Below are positions 44,675-53,660 of a stretch of DNA of 64,000 nucleotides, piece after piece; the stretch's first letter is position 1; the number at the start of each line of letters is the position of its first letter. The DNA is from Demequina aestuarii (GTDB taxonomy: Bacteria; Actinomycetota; Actinomycetes; Actinomycetales; Demequinaceae). The translations under genes were made by a program, and so were the position numbers. Under the pieces are notes generated by a model that was not told where the DNA came from, searched no databases, and saw nothing but the letters and a program-made list of their open reading frames with translations. Location: NCBI RefSeq assembly GCF_000975095.1, contig NZ_BBRD01000001.1:2127467-2191466 (forward strand), in the 5' to 3' direction.

Positions 44675-45769
44675 TCAGGGGGACAGCCACGCCTTCAGGC
44701 CGGCGCGGCAGGTCTGGATGTCGGTCACCGGGCAACGCTCCTCGTCGGCGTGCGCGAGCTCCGGGTCGCCCGGGCCATAGTTGACCGCCGGGATGCCGAG
44801 CTCGCCGAACCGGGAAACGTCCGTCCACCCCTCCTTGGCTCGCGGCGCTCCCCCACCGTTCGCCGCGACCGCATCGGCAAAGGACCGGGCCAGGGGGGCG
44901 TCGAGGCCGGGCCGGCACGCGGCCGCGAGGTCAGTCCACTCGAGCTCCCACTCGCTCAGACCGGCCGATGCGACGACGGCCTCCACGTGTGACTGCGCCT
45001 GAGCGAGGGTCTTGTCGGGAGCGAAGCGATAGTTGACCGTGACGGTGCACTCATCAGGGATCACGTTGCCGGCGATGCCGCCTCGGATCCCCACGGCGTT
45101 CAGGCCCTCGCGGTACGTCAGGCCGTCGACCTCGACCGCAGCAGGCTCGTACGCGGCGAGCGCAGCAAGCAGCGGCGCCGCACGGTGGATCGCATTGGCG
45201 CCCTTCCACGCGCGTGCGCTGTGAGCCGCGACGCCCGGGATCGTGACGTCCACGCGCAGGGTGCCGTTGCAGCCGCCCTCGATCGCCGCGGAGGTGGGCT
45301 CGCACAGCACCGCGAAGTCCGCCTCCAGCAGCGCCGCGTGGCGGCGCGACAGCCGGCCCAGGCCGTTCTTGGACTCCTCGACCTCCTCGTGGTCGTAGAG
45401 CACCCAGGTGACGTCGCGCATCGGCCGCTCGAGCGCGACCGCGAGGGACAGCATGACGGCGACCCCTGCCTTCATGTCCACCGATCCCCGGCCCCACAAC
45501 GTGGCGCCGCCGTCGCGCCATTCTGCTGGCACGTTGGCCTTGATCGGCACGGTGTCCAGGTGTCCCGCGACGATCACTCGCTCCGCGGCGCCCGTCTCGG
45601 TGCGCGCGATGATCGCGTCACCGTCACGCGTCACCGTGAGGTGCGGCGACGCGACCAGTGCGGCCTCCACTGCATCGGCGATCGCGTGCTCTCCCCCGCT
45701 CACGGAGGGGATGTCGATGAGCAGGCGCGCCAGCTCCTCGACGGGAAGGTCCAAGTCGAGATCAGGCAT
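44675..45769 (-). CDS. dapE: Succinyl-diaminopimelate desuccinylase
   Basis: A 364-residue M20-family zinc hydrolase. Metal ligands are in VAGHLDTVP (His, Asp), the bridging Asp in [11 protein letters not shown] and the catalytic Glu pair in [14 protein letters not shown]; a dimerisation lid domain follows. It removes succinate in the lysine/meso-DAP pathway. TAGGCT is exactly 6 nt before the ATG, so it is likely leaderless. It is divergent from dapD, the enzyme that adds the succinyl group. Confidence 0.93.
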   Translation of the reverse strand: MPDLDLDLPVEELARLLIDIPSVSGGEHAIADAVEAALVASPHLTVTRDGDAIIARTETGAAERVIVAGHLDTVPIKANVPAEWRDGGATLWGRGSVDMKAGVAVMLSLAVALERPMRDVTWVLYDHEEVEESKNGLGRLSRRHAALLEADFAVLCEPTSAAIEGGCNGTLRVDVTIPGVAAHSARAWKGANAIHRAAPLLAALAAYEPAAVEVDGLTYREGLNAVGIRGGIAGNVIPDECTVTVNYRFAPDKTLAQAQSHVEAVVASAGLSEWELEWTDLAAACRPGLDAPLARSFADAVAANGGGAPRAKEGWTDVSRFGELGIPAVNYGPGDPELAHADEERCPVTDIQTCRAGLKAWLSP

Positions 45770-45934
45770 GCTGCCAGCCTATCCGGCACACTCCCGGCGC
45801 CCTCCGACGCGCCGATGCGCCGGCCTGCTGCGCCCCAGCAGTGCACCTGCGCACGTCTGGAGACCACGACATGCCACGGTGCACTGCCTCGGCGCGGGGG
45901 CCGATGGGGAACTCCTCTCAACTACCCTGGTGGC

Positions 45935-46882
45935 ATGACTCGAGCAGCACACGGATTCGGCCTGGCCACCATCGACGCGAACGGCACGGTGCTCGACACC
46001 TGGTTCCCCTCCCCCACGCTCGGACGTGCCCCCGCGGACGCATCGGCCCCTCAAGGGCTGGTGGACGCCGAACGTGAGGACGCCCTGCGCGGAGTCTCCC
46101 TGCGAGCGGTCGCCACCGAGATCGACCTCGACGCCCCGCCCGCCAGCGTCGCCGACGCCTACCTGCGCCTCCACCTGCTGTCCCACCGCCTGGCACAGCC
46201 TCACGGCATCAACCTCGACGGCCTGTTCGGCGTCCTCACCAACGTGGCGTGGACCTCGGCGGGGCCGTGTGCCATCGACGGCCTCGAGGACGTCCGGCTG
46301 CGGTTCCGTGCGGCGGGTCAGGTGCTCACCGTCTACGGCGTGGACAAGTTCCCGCGCATGGTCGACTACGTGGTCCCCAGCGGCGTGCGCATCGCCGACG
46401 CCGACCGCGTGCGCCTGGGCGCTCACCTCGCCGAAGGCACCACCGTGATGCACGAGGGCTTCGTGAACTTCAACGCCGGCACGCTCGGTCACTCGATGGT
46501 CGAGGGCCGCATCTCCGCCGGCGTCACGGTCGGCGACGGATCCGACGTGGGCGGCGGCGCCTCGATCATGGGCACCCTGTCCGGAGGCGGCAAGGAGGTC
46601 ATCTCGATCGGCGAACGCTCCCTGCTGGGAGCGAATTCGGGCCTCGGGATTCCTCTCGGCGACGACTGCATCGTCGAGGCAGGCCTGTACGTCACTGCGG
46701 GCTCCAAGGTGCTGCTCGTGGGCCAGACCACGGACGCGGGCGAGCCGCGCGTCGCGAAGGCACGCGAGCTCTCCGGCATGAACGGCCTGCTCTTCCGTCG
46801 CAACTCCGTCACGGGCGCGATCGAGGTGGTCGCTCGCCAGGGCGATGGCATCGCGCTCAACGCCGCATTGCACGCGAACTGA
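45935..46882 (+). CDS. dapD: Tetrahydrodipicolinate N-succinyltransferase
   Basis: A 315-residue acyltransferase of the actinobacterial DapD type with a left-handed beta-helix: [36 protein letters not shown], then repeated hexapeptide turns with [65 protein letters not shown] across about residues 145-265. It uses succinyl-CoA. TACCCT lies 6 nt before the ATG at 45935, again leaderless. A much longer in-frame extension is rejected because it crosses the divergent dapE gene. Confidence 0.94.
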   Translation: MTRAAHGFGLATIDANGTVLDTWFPSPTLGRAPADASAPQGLVDAEREDALRGVSLRAVATEIDLDAPPASVADAYLRLHLLSHRLAQPHGINLDGLFGVLTNVAWTSAGPCAIDGLEDVRLRFRAAGQVLTVYGVDKFPRMVDYVVPSGVRIADADRVRLGAHLAEGTTVMHEGFVNFNAGTLGHSMVEGRISAGVTVGDGSDVGGGASIMGTLSGGGKEVISIGERSLLGANSGLGIPLGDDCIVEAGLYVTAGSKVLLVGQTTDAGEPRVAKARELSGMNGLLFRRNSVTGAIEVVARQGDGIALNAALHAN

Positions 46883-46883
46883 C

Positions 46884-47729
46884 ATGGCGCACCGAAGGCG
46901 CGGCGGCGGTGTCGCCGCGCTCGCGGTGCTCGTGCTGGCAGGTGGAGCCGCGATCGCGTGGGGGCCGGGGCTGTGGGACCGCTACGGCGACCGAGTGCTG
47001 CCGTCCGGTCAGTGCACGGTGACCCTGGGAGACCGCACCGACACCAAGACCGCGGAACAGGCGAACAACATCGCGATCATCGTCACCGGATCTCTGCGGC
47101 ACGGGATGCCAGCACGCGCCGCCAGCATCGCGGTCGCCACCGCGATCCAGGAGTCCACCCTGCGCAACGTCGACTACGGCGATCGGGACTCGGTCGGCCT
47201 CTTCCAGCAGCGGCCATCGCAGGGCTGGGGATCAGTCGAGGAGATCCTGGACCCCTACTACTCCACGGACCAGTTCTACGAGGCGCTGGGGGACATCTCG
47301 AACTGGCCGGAGCTGGACATCACCGTCGCCGCCCAGGCGGTGCAGCGCTCAGCGTTTCCCGATGCGTACGCGGACCACGAAGAGGAGGGCCGCCTGTGGG
47401 CATCCGCCCTCACGGGGCACGGCGGCGACGTGACGTGCGACCTCGGCGAGGCGTCCACGACCACCGCGCGCGCGTTCACGGAACGCGTGGCGGCCGACTT
47501 CGGCGACGCGGTCCCGCTGCAGGTGGCGGACGTGAACGCGGCATCGACGGTGCTCACGCCGGCCACCGTTGACGCGACCCTCGCGAGTGCGGTTCAGCAG
47601 TGGGCGGTCGCGGTGGCCGCCGTCGAGGGCGTCACGGGGTCCGTGCGCGCCGGCCAGGCGTGGCTTCGAGACGCCGACGCCATCGCGCCAGCGGGCGACG
47701 GCACGCTCATCACCATCCGCACCGACTGA
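46884..47729 (+). CDS. Exported lytic-transglycosylase-like protein
   Basis: A 281-residue protein with an N-terminal signal anchor (basic RRRGGG, hydrophobic residues about 9-25). The core VATAIQESTLRNVDYGDRDSVGLFQQRPSQGWGSVEEILDP resembles the Glu-containing active-site region of lysozyme-like transglycosylases, and this block is conserved in actinobacterial proteins often misnamed metal transporters. A wall-remodelling role is inferred. It begins 1 bp after dapD, suggesting co-expression with DAP synthesis. Confidence 0.7.
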   Translation: MAHRRRGGGVAALAVLVLAGGAAIAWGPGLWDRYGDRVLPSGQCTVTLGDRTDTKTAEQANNIAIIVTGSLRHGMPARAASIAVATAIQESTLRNVDYGDRDSVGLFQQRPSQGWGSVEEILDPYYSTDQFYEALGDISNWPELDITVAAQAVQRSAFPDAYADHEEEGRLWASALTGHGGDVTCDLGEASTTTARAFTERVAADFGDAVPLQVADVNAASTVLTPATVDATLASAVQQWAVAVAAVEGVTGSVRAGQAWLRDADAIAPAGDGTLITIRTD

Positions 47730-47740
47730 ACGGAAACGAC

Positions 47741-47757
47741 CTGCCGACGGGGCAGGC
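47741..47757. terminator. Short convergent hairpin
   Basis: CCTGCC pairs with GGCAGG around a 5-nt loop in the 37-bp gap between convergent genes. It could weakly terminate transcription from both sides. Confidence 0.35.
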
Positions 47758-47766
47758 GGCCGTGCG

Positions 47767-49056
47767 TCAGCGGTGGTCCATCGCGACGTAGTCGCGCTCC
47801 ACCTGACCGGTGTAGATCTGGCGCGGACGGCCAATCTTGGTGCGTGGGTCCGTCATCATCTCGCGGTAGTGAGCGATCCACCCCGGCATGCGCCCCAGCG
47901 CGAACAGGGGCGTGAACATCTGGCGCGGGAAGCCCATCGCCGAGTAGAGCAGGCCGGTGTAGAAGTCCACGTTCGGGTACAGCTTGCGCTCGATGAAGTA
48001 CTCGTCGGACAGTGCGATCTCTTCGAGGCGCTGCGCCATCTGGAACGTCTCGTCATTGCCGCCCAGTTCCGCGAGGACGGTGTTGGCGACGTCCTTCACC
48101 ACCGCGCCGCGTGGGTCGTACGACTTGTAGACGCGGTGACCGAAGCCCATCAGCCGGGCACCCTCGGCCTTGTCCTTGACCTTCGCCACGAACTGCTCGA
48201 CGGTGTCGCCCGACTCCTTGATCCCGTCGAACATCTCGAGCGCCGCCTCGTTGGCACCGCCGTGCAGCGGTCCGGACAGCGCGCCGATGCCGGCGGAGAT
48301 GGAGGCGTAGATGTTCGCCTGTGACGACCCGACGATGCGGACCGTGGACGTCGAGCAGTTCTGCTCGTGGTCCGCGTGCAGGATCAGCAGCAGGTCGAGC
48401 GCGCGACGGATCGTGGGGTCGATGTCGAGCGCCCCATCGGCGCCGGAGAACGCGATGCGCATGAACTCGTCGACGTAGGTGCCCTCGCGGCTGGGCTCGA
48501 TCAGGTCGCCGCCGGTGAAGCGGCGCTGCAGGTACGCGATCACCGTGGCGGCCTTGGCGAGCAGTTGGACGGTCGCGAGCTCGATCTCGTACTCGCCGCG
48601 GCCCACCGACTCGGGGTAGAACGTCGACAGTGCGCTCGTGGCGCCCGACAGCACCGCCATCGGGTGCGCGTTGCGCGGGAAGGCCTCGAGGAACGCCTTG
48701 ATGCCCTCGTGCACGTGCATGTGCCGGGCCACCCGATTGTTCAGGGCCGTGAGCTGATCCGACGTGGGCAGCTCCCCGTGGATGAGGAGGTGGGACACCT
48801 CGAGGAACGTGGACTTCTCGGCGAGCTGCTCGATGGGGTAGCCCCGATAGCGCAGGATTCCGGCGTCACCGTCGATGTAGGTGATCGCGCTCTCGCACGA
48901 GGCGGTGTTCATGAACCCCGGGTCGACGGTCACCAGTCCGGTGTCGCTCAGCAGCGTCGCGACCGACACTCCATCATTGCCGACTGTGGAGCGCTCGAGC
49001 GGAAGCTCGCGCGTGGTGCCATCGACCGTCAGTCGGGCGTCAACGACTCGTGTCAT
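47767..49056 (-). CDS. gltA: Citrate synthase
   Basis: A 429-residue type II citrate synthase condensing acetyl-CoA with oxaloacetate. AITYIDGDAGILRYRGYPIEQLAEKS, HADHEQNCSTSTVRIVGSSQAN (catalytic His), GALSGPLHGGANEAALEM (second His) and LMGFGHRVYKSYDPR are all present, with the active Asp in NVDFYTGLLYSAMG. The ribosome site is GGGAGG 9 nt before the ATG. Together with sdhCDAB it makes two TCA steps in the window. Confidence 0.96.
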   Translation of the reverse strand: MTRVVDARLTVDGTTRELPLERSTVGNDGVSVATLLSDTGLVTVDPGFMNTASCESAITYIDGDAGILRYRGYPIEQLAEKSTFLEVSHLLIHGELPTSDQLTALNNRVARHMHVHEGIKAFLEAFPRNAHPMAVLSGATSALSTFYPESVGRGEYEIELATVQLLAKAATVIAYLQRRFTGGDLIEPSREGTYVDEFMRIAFSGADGALDIDPTIRRALDLLLILHADHEQNCSTSTVRIVGSSQANIYASISAGIGALSGPLHGGANEAALEMFDGIKESGDTVEQFVAKVKDKAEGARLMGFGHRVYKSYDPRGAVVKDVANTVLAELGGNDETFQMAQRLEEIALSDEYFIERKLYPNVDFYTGLLYSAMGFPRQMFTPLFALGRMPGWIAHYREMMTDPRTKIGRPRQIYTGQVERDYVAMDHR

Positions 49057-49121
49057 TCCAGGGACCTCCCGTGCGCCGCAGCGCCATTGTGCGTTCGCTT
49101 TGCAGCGAGTTTACCTGTCTT

Positions 49122-50231
49122 TTATAGCCGCCGAGCCCCTGCTTGCACACGTTCGTCCGTCGCGGTGAGCGCCATGCGCACATGACGCTCTCCCGCGGTG
49201 CCGTAGAACGAGCCCGGAGCGGCGACGATGCCGCGTTCCGCGAGCCACTCTATGGTCTTCCAGCAGTCCTCGTCGCGCGAGGCCCACAAGTACAGTCCCG
49301 CATCGGAGCCCGTCACCGCGAAGCCCGCCGCCTCGACCGCAGGCCTCAACACGTCGCGACGCGCCCGGTAGACCTCTCGCTGGGCGGCAACGTGGTGATC
49401 GTCCCGCAGCGCTGCGGCCATCGCGGCCTGCACCGGGCCCGGAACGATCATGCCAGCGTGCTTGCGGGTCTCCAACAGACCGGAGACGATCGCCGGGTCC
49501 CCTGCGGCGAACGCGGCGCGATATCCCGCCAGTGAACTCTGCTTGGACAGCGAGTACACCGCCAGCAGTCCGGTGTGGTCCCCGCCGCACACCTCGGGGT
49601 CGAGCACCGACGGCACGCCCTCGCTCACCCACGGCTCCTCCCATGGCAGGGCCGCGTAGCACTCGTCCGAGGCGACCACCGCGCCGATGCTGCGTGCGGC
49701 GTCCACGATCTCGCGCAGTTCGTCACGGGAGAGCACGGCACCGGTGGGGTTCGAGGGAGAGTTGATCCACACGAGCCGGACGTCACCGCGGGTCGCCCAG
49801 TCGGTCACCGCGTCAGTGCCCACGGCCGATGCCCCCGCCAGGATCGCGCCCACGGCGTAGGTGGGATACGCGGCGGCGGGGTGGACCACCACATCGCCGG
49901 TCGAGAGGCCCAGCAGGCTTGGGAGCCACGCGACGAGCTCCTTCGACCCCACCGTCGGAAGAACAGCGTCGGAGTCGAGGCCGCTCACCCCTCGCGTGCG
50001 GTCGAACCACTCCACCACGGCACGCCGAAGATCCAGGGTGCCGTGCGTGGTGGGGTACCCCGGCGCGTTCGCGGCGTCGCTGAGTGCGCGCTGGATCAGC
50101 TCCGGAGTGGGGTCGACGGGCGTGCCGACCGACAGGTCCACGACTCCGTCAGGATGCTCACCTGCACGCACACGGAACTTCGCCAGCGAGTCCCATGGGA
50201 AATCGGGCAGAGCGCCCGGGTACAGACCCAC
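49122..50231 (-). CDS. dapC: Succinyldiaminopimelate transaminase
   Basis: A 369-residue fold-type I PLP aminotransferase. WINSPSNPTGAVLSRDEL is the substrate/cofactor region, VVASDECYAALPWE carries the PLP-binding Asp/Tyr, and the Schiff-base Lys is in VYSLSKQSSLAGYRAAF. The actinobacterial DapC assignment rests on its place 18 bp after a 7Fe ferredoxin gene and near dapE/dapD. It starts at a GTG. Confidence 0.88.
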   Translation of the reverse strand: MGLYPGALPDFPWDSLAKFRVRAGEHPDGVVDLSVGTPVDPTPELIQRALSDAANAPGYPTTHGTLDLRRAVVEWFDRTRGVSGLDSDAVLPTVGSKELVAWLPSLLGLSTGDVVVHPAAAYPTYAVGAILAGASAVGTDAVTDWATRGDVRLVWINSPSNPTGAVLSRDELREIVDAARSIGAVVASDECYAALPWEEPWVSEGVPSVLDPEVCGGDHTGLLAVYSLSKQSSLAGYRAAFAAGDPAIVSGLLETRKHAGMIVPGPVQAAMAAALRDDHHVAAQREVYRARRDVLRPAVEAAGFAVTGSDAGLYLWASRDEDCWKTIEWLAERGIVAAPGSFYGTAGERHVRMALTATDERVQAGARRL

Positions 50232-50249
50232 GGATCGCCTGCGAGCCCG

Positions 50250-50567
50250 CTAGGCCTGCGGGGGCAGCGACTTGATGAGGTCGTGGTCGTGCTCGATCAG
50301 ACCCATCTTCGCCGCGCCGCCTGGCGAGCCGATCTCGGAGAAGAACTCCACGTTGGCGTTGTAGTAGTCCGCCCACTTGTCGGGGGTGTCGTCCTCGTAG
50401 TAGATCGCCTCGACGGGGCAGACGGGCTCGCACGCACCACAGTCCACACACTCGTCGGGGTGGATGTAGAGCATTCGTTCGCCCTCGTAGATGCAGTCGA
50501 CGGGACACTCATCGATGCAGGCCTTGTCCTTGACGTCGACACAAGGCAATGCGATGACGTATGTCAC
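50250..50567 (-). CDS. fdxA: 7Fe ferredoxin
   Basis: A 105-residue acidic ferredoxin with two cluster motifs, CVDVKDKACIDECPVDCIY ([3Fe-4S]-type spacing) and CVDCGACEPVCPVEAI ([4Fe-4S]). It is a soluble electron carrier, probably for oxidoreductases or cytochromes P450. A GGAGGAG site precedes the GTG start. Its place upstream of dapC is conserved in actinobacteria although no direct link between the two activities is known. Confidence 0.93.
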   Translation of the reverse strand: MTYVIALPCVDVKDKACIDECPVDCIYEGERMLYIHPDECVDCGACEPVCPVEAIYYEDDTPDKWADYYNANVEFFSEIGSPGGAAKMGLIEHDHDLIKSLPPQA

Positions 50568-50663
50568 TTCGTCTCCTCCGTTCGAGGGTGATTCGGGTTT
50601 TTCATCATAGCGGCGCGCACACGGGGTCCGAGCACGCGCGTGCGTCCACTCGCCCCAGCGTGA

Positions 50664-53192
50664 TCACTCGTCGTCTTCATCGTCGTCGCTCACGCACTCG
50701 ATGGCGTCGTCCGGCTTGTAGGTCCACGTGTCGGAGGTCTCCTCCACCACTTCGCCGTCGAGCGAGACGGTGCGGGTGTTCGTGATCGTGAATCCCGGCT
50801 GGCCCGGGCCTTTGGCCTCGCAGTTTGCGCTGGTGACCTCCTTGACGCCCGGCTGCTTGACGTTGCGCTTGGGGCTCGCCGAGGTCGAGACCTCGAAGTG
50901 CTCCGTCGACCACACGTCGACGTGCAGCCGACCGCCAGCGATGTAGCTGTTGAAGACGGCGGCGTACGGAGTGTTGTTCCGGAACTCGACGTTGATCGAA
51001 CCCGTGTAGATCGTCGACTCGCGACCGGCCGGGTATCGGGTGAACCACACCGAGTGCGGACGGTGGTCGAGGATCTCGAAACCCGCGAAGTACCCGGCGT
51101 TGTACGTCGTGGTCGCCATCTGCGAGAGACCGCCTCCCATGCCGTTCGTCAGGATGCCGTTGACGATCACGTGCGCGGGCCGGTAGCCCTCTTCCTCGTT
51201 GATCGGCGACAGCACCTCGGTGAGGTCGAAGGTGTCACCCGGCTTGACGATCACGCCCTCGACATCGGCCGCAGCGACACGCAGGTTCTGGGTGCGGATG
51301 GGCTCGGCCGTGAGAGGCGTGTCGAAGGAGCTGATGATCTCGGCGAAGTCGGCAAGCCCCAGGTCCTCGGCGCTCACCTCGGGGTCCGCCGCTGTGTACG
51401 GGAGGTCGGCGAGCCGGTCTGCGCTTCCCGCAGCCGCGACGACGGCTTCGCCCAACGCCTCCCCGTCGATGGTGATGCCGGGCGAGCCCTCGTCGATCAC
51501 GATGTCGTGGCTGTCGTCGAAGGACACCGACGCGTTCTCGCCCTCCGTCGTGAGGTCGGGGTTGGCCTCGATGATCTGCGCCGCCAGCGCCGTGCCATCC
51601 ACCACCAGCTCGAGCCCGGACGGACCGGCCTCGACGGTCGAGGTGGAGGCGATCGTGGCGGGCTCGATCGTCGCCTCGGCGTCCTCACCCACCAGGGTGA
51701 TGGGGGCCGCGAACGTCTCGGTCTCGAGCTCGGCGGCGAACGCGGCGGCGTCCTCGTCCGTGATCGTCGGGGGCTCGGTCTCGGCGATCAGGTCGATGGC
51801 CTGCGTGGCGGGCCACGCTTGCGCCAGGCGCGCCGCGGACTCCTCCTGATCGATCGTGACAGACGATCGCCCGGGGACGACCCCGACCGACCCGTCAGCA
51901 ACGGTCACTCCGGCGTCCTGTGCGGGCCCGTCGAGCTGGACGGCCGCGCTTTCCAGCGCTTCCGCGAGCGCCTCCTGGTCGACGTCGGTCACCGGCGTGA
52001 GCGGCCCGCCGCCGGCGATGTGCGCCCACAGACGGTCGGGCATCACGGTGAAGCCGGTGACTTGGGCGATCGTGGTGTCGACGTCAACCGACAGTCCCGC
52101 GTCAGAGGCGGGCAGCGCAAAGGACTCCTCGACAGCACGCAGCTCCAGGTCCTCAGCCTCGAGCGCGGCGGCGGTGTCGCCCACCGCTCCAGTCGCCTCG
52201 GTGGTGGACATCCCGCCGATCTCGAGGCCCAGCACCTCGGTGCCCCGTGGCACCGTGTTCGACAGCAGCGCCTGGGCGCCGACGTAGAGCACTGCGATGG
52301 CGACCAGCGCGAGCGGCAGGACCCATGCGGTGCGCCTCTTCTTGCGCCGCGTCACGTGTCCGTCGCTATCTGAGGACTCGGGATGCGGCTCGCCTTGCCC
52401 CGGCGGGATCGTCGCGGCACGGGGCTCGTGGCCGGGGGCAGGGCTGTCGTCGCCCATCGGCGCCATCACGGCCGTGTCGTCTACGGGGGGCAATACAGCG
52501 GTCTGGTCGCCCTCCGGCTCCGGCGATGCTGCCGACACCGATGATTCAGGCGACTCCGACGGCGGCGAGAAGACCGACGCCCGCTCGGGCGCGGTGGCGC
52601 GCTCCTCACTCTCGGGCCGCCACGCGTCGATGCCAGCGTCACCGTCCGATGCGGCCAGGGGCCCAGCATCCACGTCCTCCGTCTCGGAGTCCGTCGCGTC
52701 CGACGCACCGGGGTGCTCGTCGCTCTGTGCGGGTGCGTGGGCCGGCTCATCAGCGGGCGCGTCAGCGTCGTCGCCTGCGTCTGCCGCCTCTCCCTCCGCG
52801 AGCCACACCGGGGCCGTCAACTCGCTGGTGGGGACACGCTCGACGACGGGCGCGTCGGCGACAACGGCAGAGTCGTCGGCATCAGCCGCATCATCCGACA
52901 GTGCCGCGTCATTCGACAGAGCCGCGTCACCAGACAGAGCAGTCGGGTCGCCGTCCGGCGACGCCGCGGGGGACACGGGTGTCTCCGCGGTCAGCGGTGC
53001 ATCGGTCGCGTCGGCCTCGTCTGCGAACGGCGCATCCGCGATCGGAGCATCGGACGTCGGCGTCGCGGATGCGGAGCGAGCGCCGGTGCCCTTCTCGGCG
53101 CGTCGCCTCAGCGAACGGTGCGCAACGGAGTTCCGACGCCTGCGAGCCTGCTCCTCTTCCAGCTTGCGTGCGTGGTCCTTACCGCGGGCCAT
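50664..53192 (-). CDS. VanW-family protein with long acidic N-terminus
   Basis: An 842-residue membrane protein. Residues 1-30 are basic (GKDHARKLEEEQARRRRNS), residues 35-275 are a disordered Asp/Ala/Ser/Pro-rich tail, one membrane helix is at about 290-310 (WVLPLALVAIAVLYVGAQALL), followed by two YoaR-like putative peptidoglycan-binding domains and a C-terminal VanW domain (KPGDTFDLTEVLSPINEEEGYRPAHVIVNGILTNGMGGGLSQMATTTYNAG, DHRPHSVWFTRYPAGRESTIY). Family function is not firmly known; wall binding is inferred. The ATG at 53192 overlaps the end of a small membrane protein gene by 14 bp. Confidence 0.85.
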   Translation of the reverse strand: MARGKDHARKLEEEQARRRRNSVAHRSLRRRAEKGTGARSASATPTSDAPIADAPFADEADATDAPLTAETPVSPAASPDGDPTALSGDAALSNDAALSDDAADADDSAVVADAPVVERVPTSELTAPVWLAEGEAADAGDDADAPADEPAHAPAQSDEHPGASDATDSETEDVDAGPLAASDGDAGIDAWRPESEERATAPERASVFSPPSESPESSVSAASPEPEGDQTAVLPPVDDTAVMAPMGDDSPAPGHEPRAATIPPGQGEPHPESSDSDGHVTRRKKRRTAWVLPLALVAIAVLYVGAQALLSNTVPRGTEVLGLEIGGMSTTEATGAVGDTAAALEAEDLELRAVEESFALPASDAGLSVDVDTTIAQVTGFTVMPDRLWAHIAGGGPLTPVTDVDQEALAEALESAAVQLDGPAQDAGVTVADGSVGVVPGRSSVTIDQEESAARLAQAWPATQAIDLIAETEPPTITDEDAAAFAAELETETFAAPITLVGEDAEATIEPATIASTSTVEAGPSGLELVVDGTALAAQIIEANPDLTTEGENASVSFDDSHDIVIDEGSPGITIDGEALGEAVVAAAGSADRLADLPYTAADPEVSAEDLGLADFAEIISSFDTPLTAEPIRTQNLRVAAADVEGVIVKPGDTFDLTEVLSPINEEEGYRPAHVIVNGILTNGMGGGLSQMATTTYNAGYFAGFEILDHRPHSVWFTRYPAGRESTIYTGSINVEFRNNTPYAAVFNSYIAGGRLHVDVWSTEHFEVSTSASPKRNVKQPGVKEVTSANCEAKGPGQPGFTITNTRTVSLDGEVVEETSDTWTYKPDDAIECVSDDDEDDE
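52892..52945. repeat. Three 18-bp tandem direct repeats inside the VanW gene
   Basis: Units at 52892, 52910 and 52928 each encode one copy of ALS(D/N/G)DA in the disordered N-terminal tail. The first two differ at few bases, the third more. This is a likely site of repeat-number change by slippage in steps of six residues. Confidence 0.7.
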
Positions 53193-53529
53193 GTGCACCC
53201 ACCAGCAGCCGCGACGGCATGACGGAAGCAGCCACGATCGCGATCGCGCCGCCTGCGAGCCACCCGATACCGAGTGCATCTTGAACAATCAACACGGAAC
53301 CCCCCGGTCCTTCCAATGCCCAGACGAACGTCATGGTCATCCACGCGCCCGCGAACAGACCAAGACCGGCCCATCCCAGCCAGGTGCGTGCGAACACCGC
53401 ACCCAGCGCCACCATCATCACGCACAGCACCACGCCGAGCGGCGGGAAGCCACGATGGGCCACCGCCCCCACACTGGCGGTGATGACGCCGCCGAACAGC
53501 AGCACCGCGAACCCGAGCACATCCTTCAT
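53179..53529 (-). CDS. Small four-helix membrane protein
   Basis: A 116-residue protein with four predicted membrane helices and short loops (DVLGFAVLLFGGVITASVGAVAH, LGVVLCVMMVALGAVFA, WAGLGLFAGAWMTMTFVWAL, GIGWLAGGAIAIVAASVM). I recognise the type as a DUF6113-like actinobacterial protein but assign no function. TATCCT is 7 nt before the ATG at 53529, indicating a leaderless start. It overlaps the following VanW gene by 14 bp, so the two are probably expressed together. Confidence 0.7.
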   Translation of the reverse strand: MKDVLGFAVLLFGGVITASVGAVAHRGFPPLGVVLCVMMVALGAVFARTWLGWAGLGLFAGAWMTMTFVWALEGPGGSVLIVQDALGIGWLAGGAIAIVAASVMPSRLLVGAHGPR

Positions 53530-53660
53530 GCGTCCCAGGATAGGTGGTCGCCACGACATGACCGGGGCACCCGGGCCAGACGTGACGAATCCGATACCTG
53601 GTCGCCCCCGCATCGGCCGCATCTCGTGATGTGCCAGGGCGCCCTGGCGCCCGGCTTCCC

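Noticed and set aside
45185-45934. Extended N-terminus for dapD
   Set aside because: The in-frame extension lies over the divergent dapE gene, and the leaderless box at 45923-45928 fixes the start at 45935.
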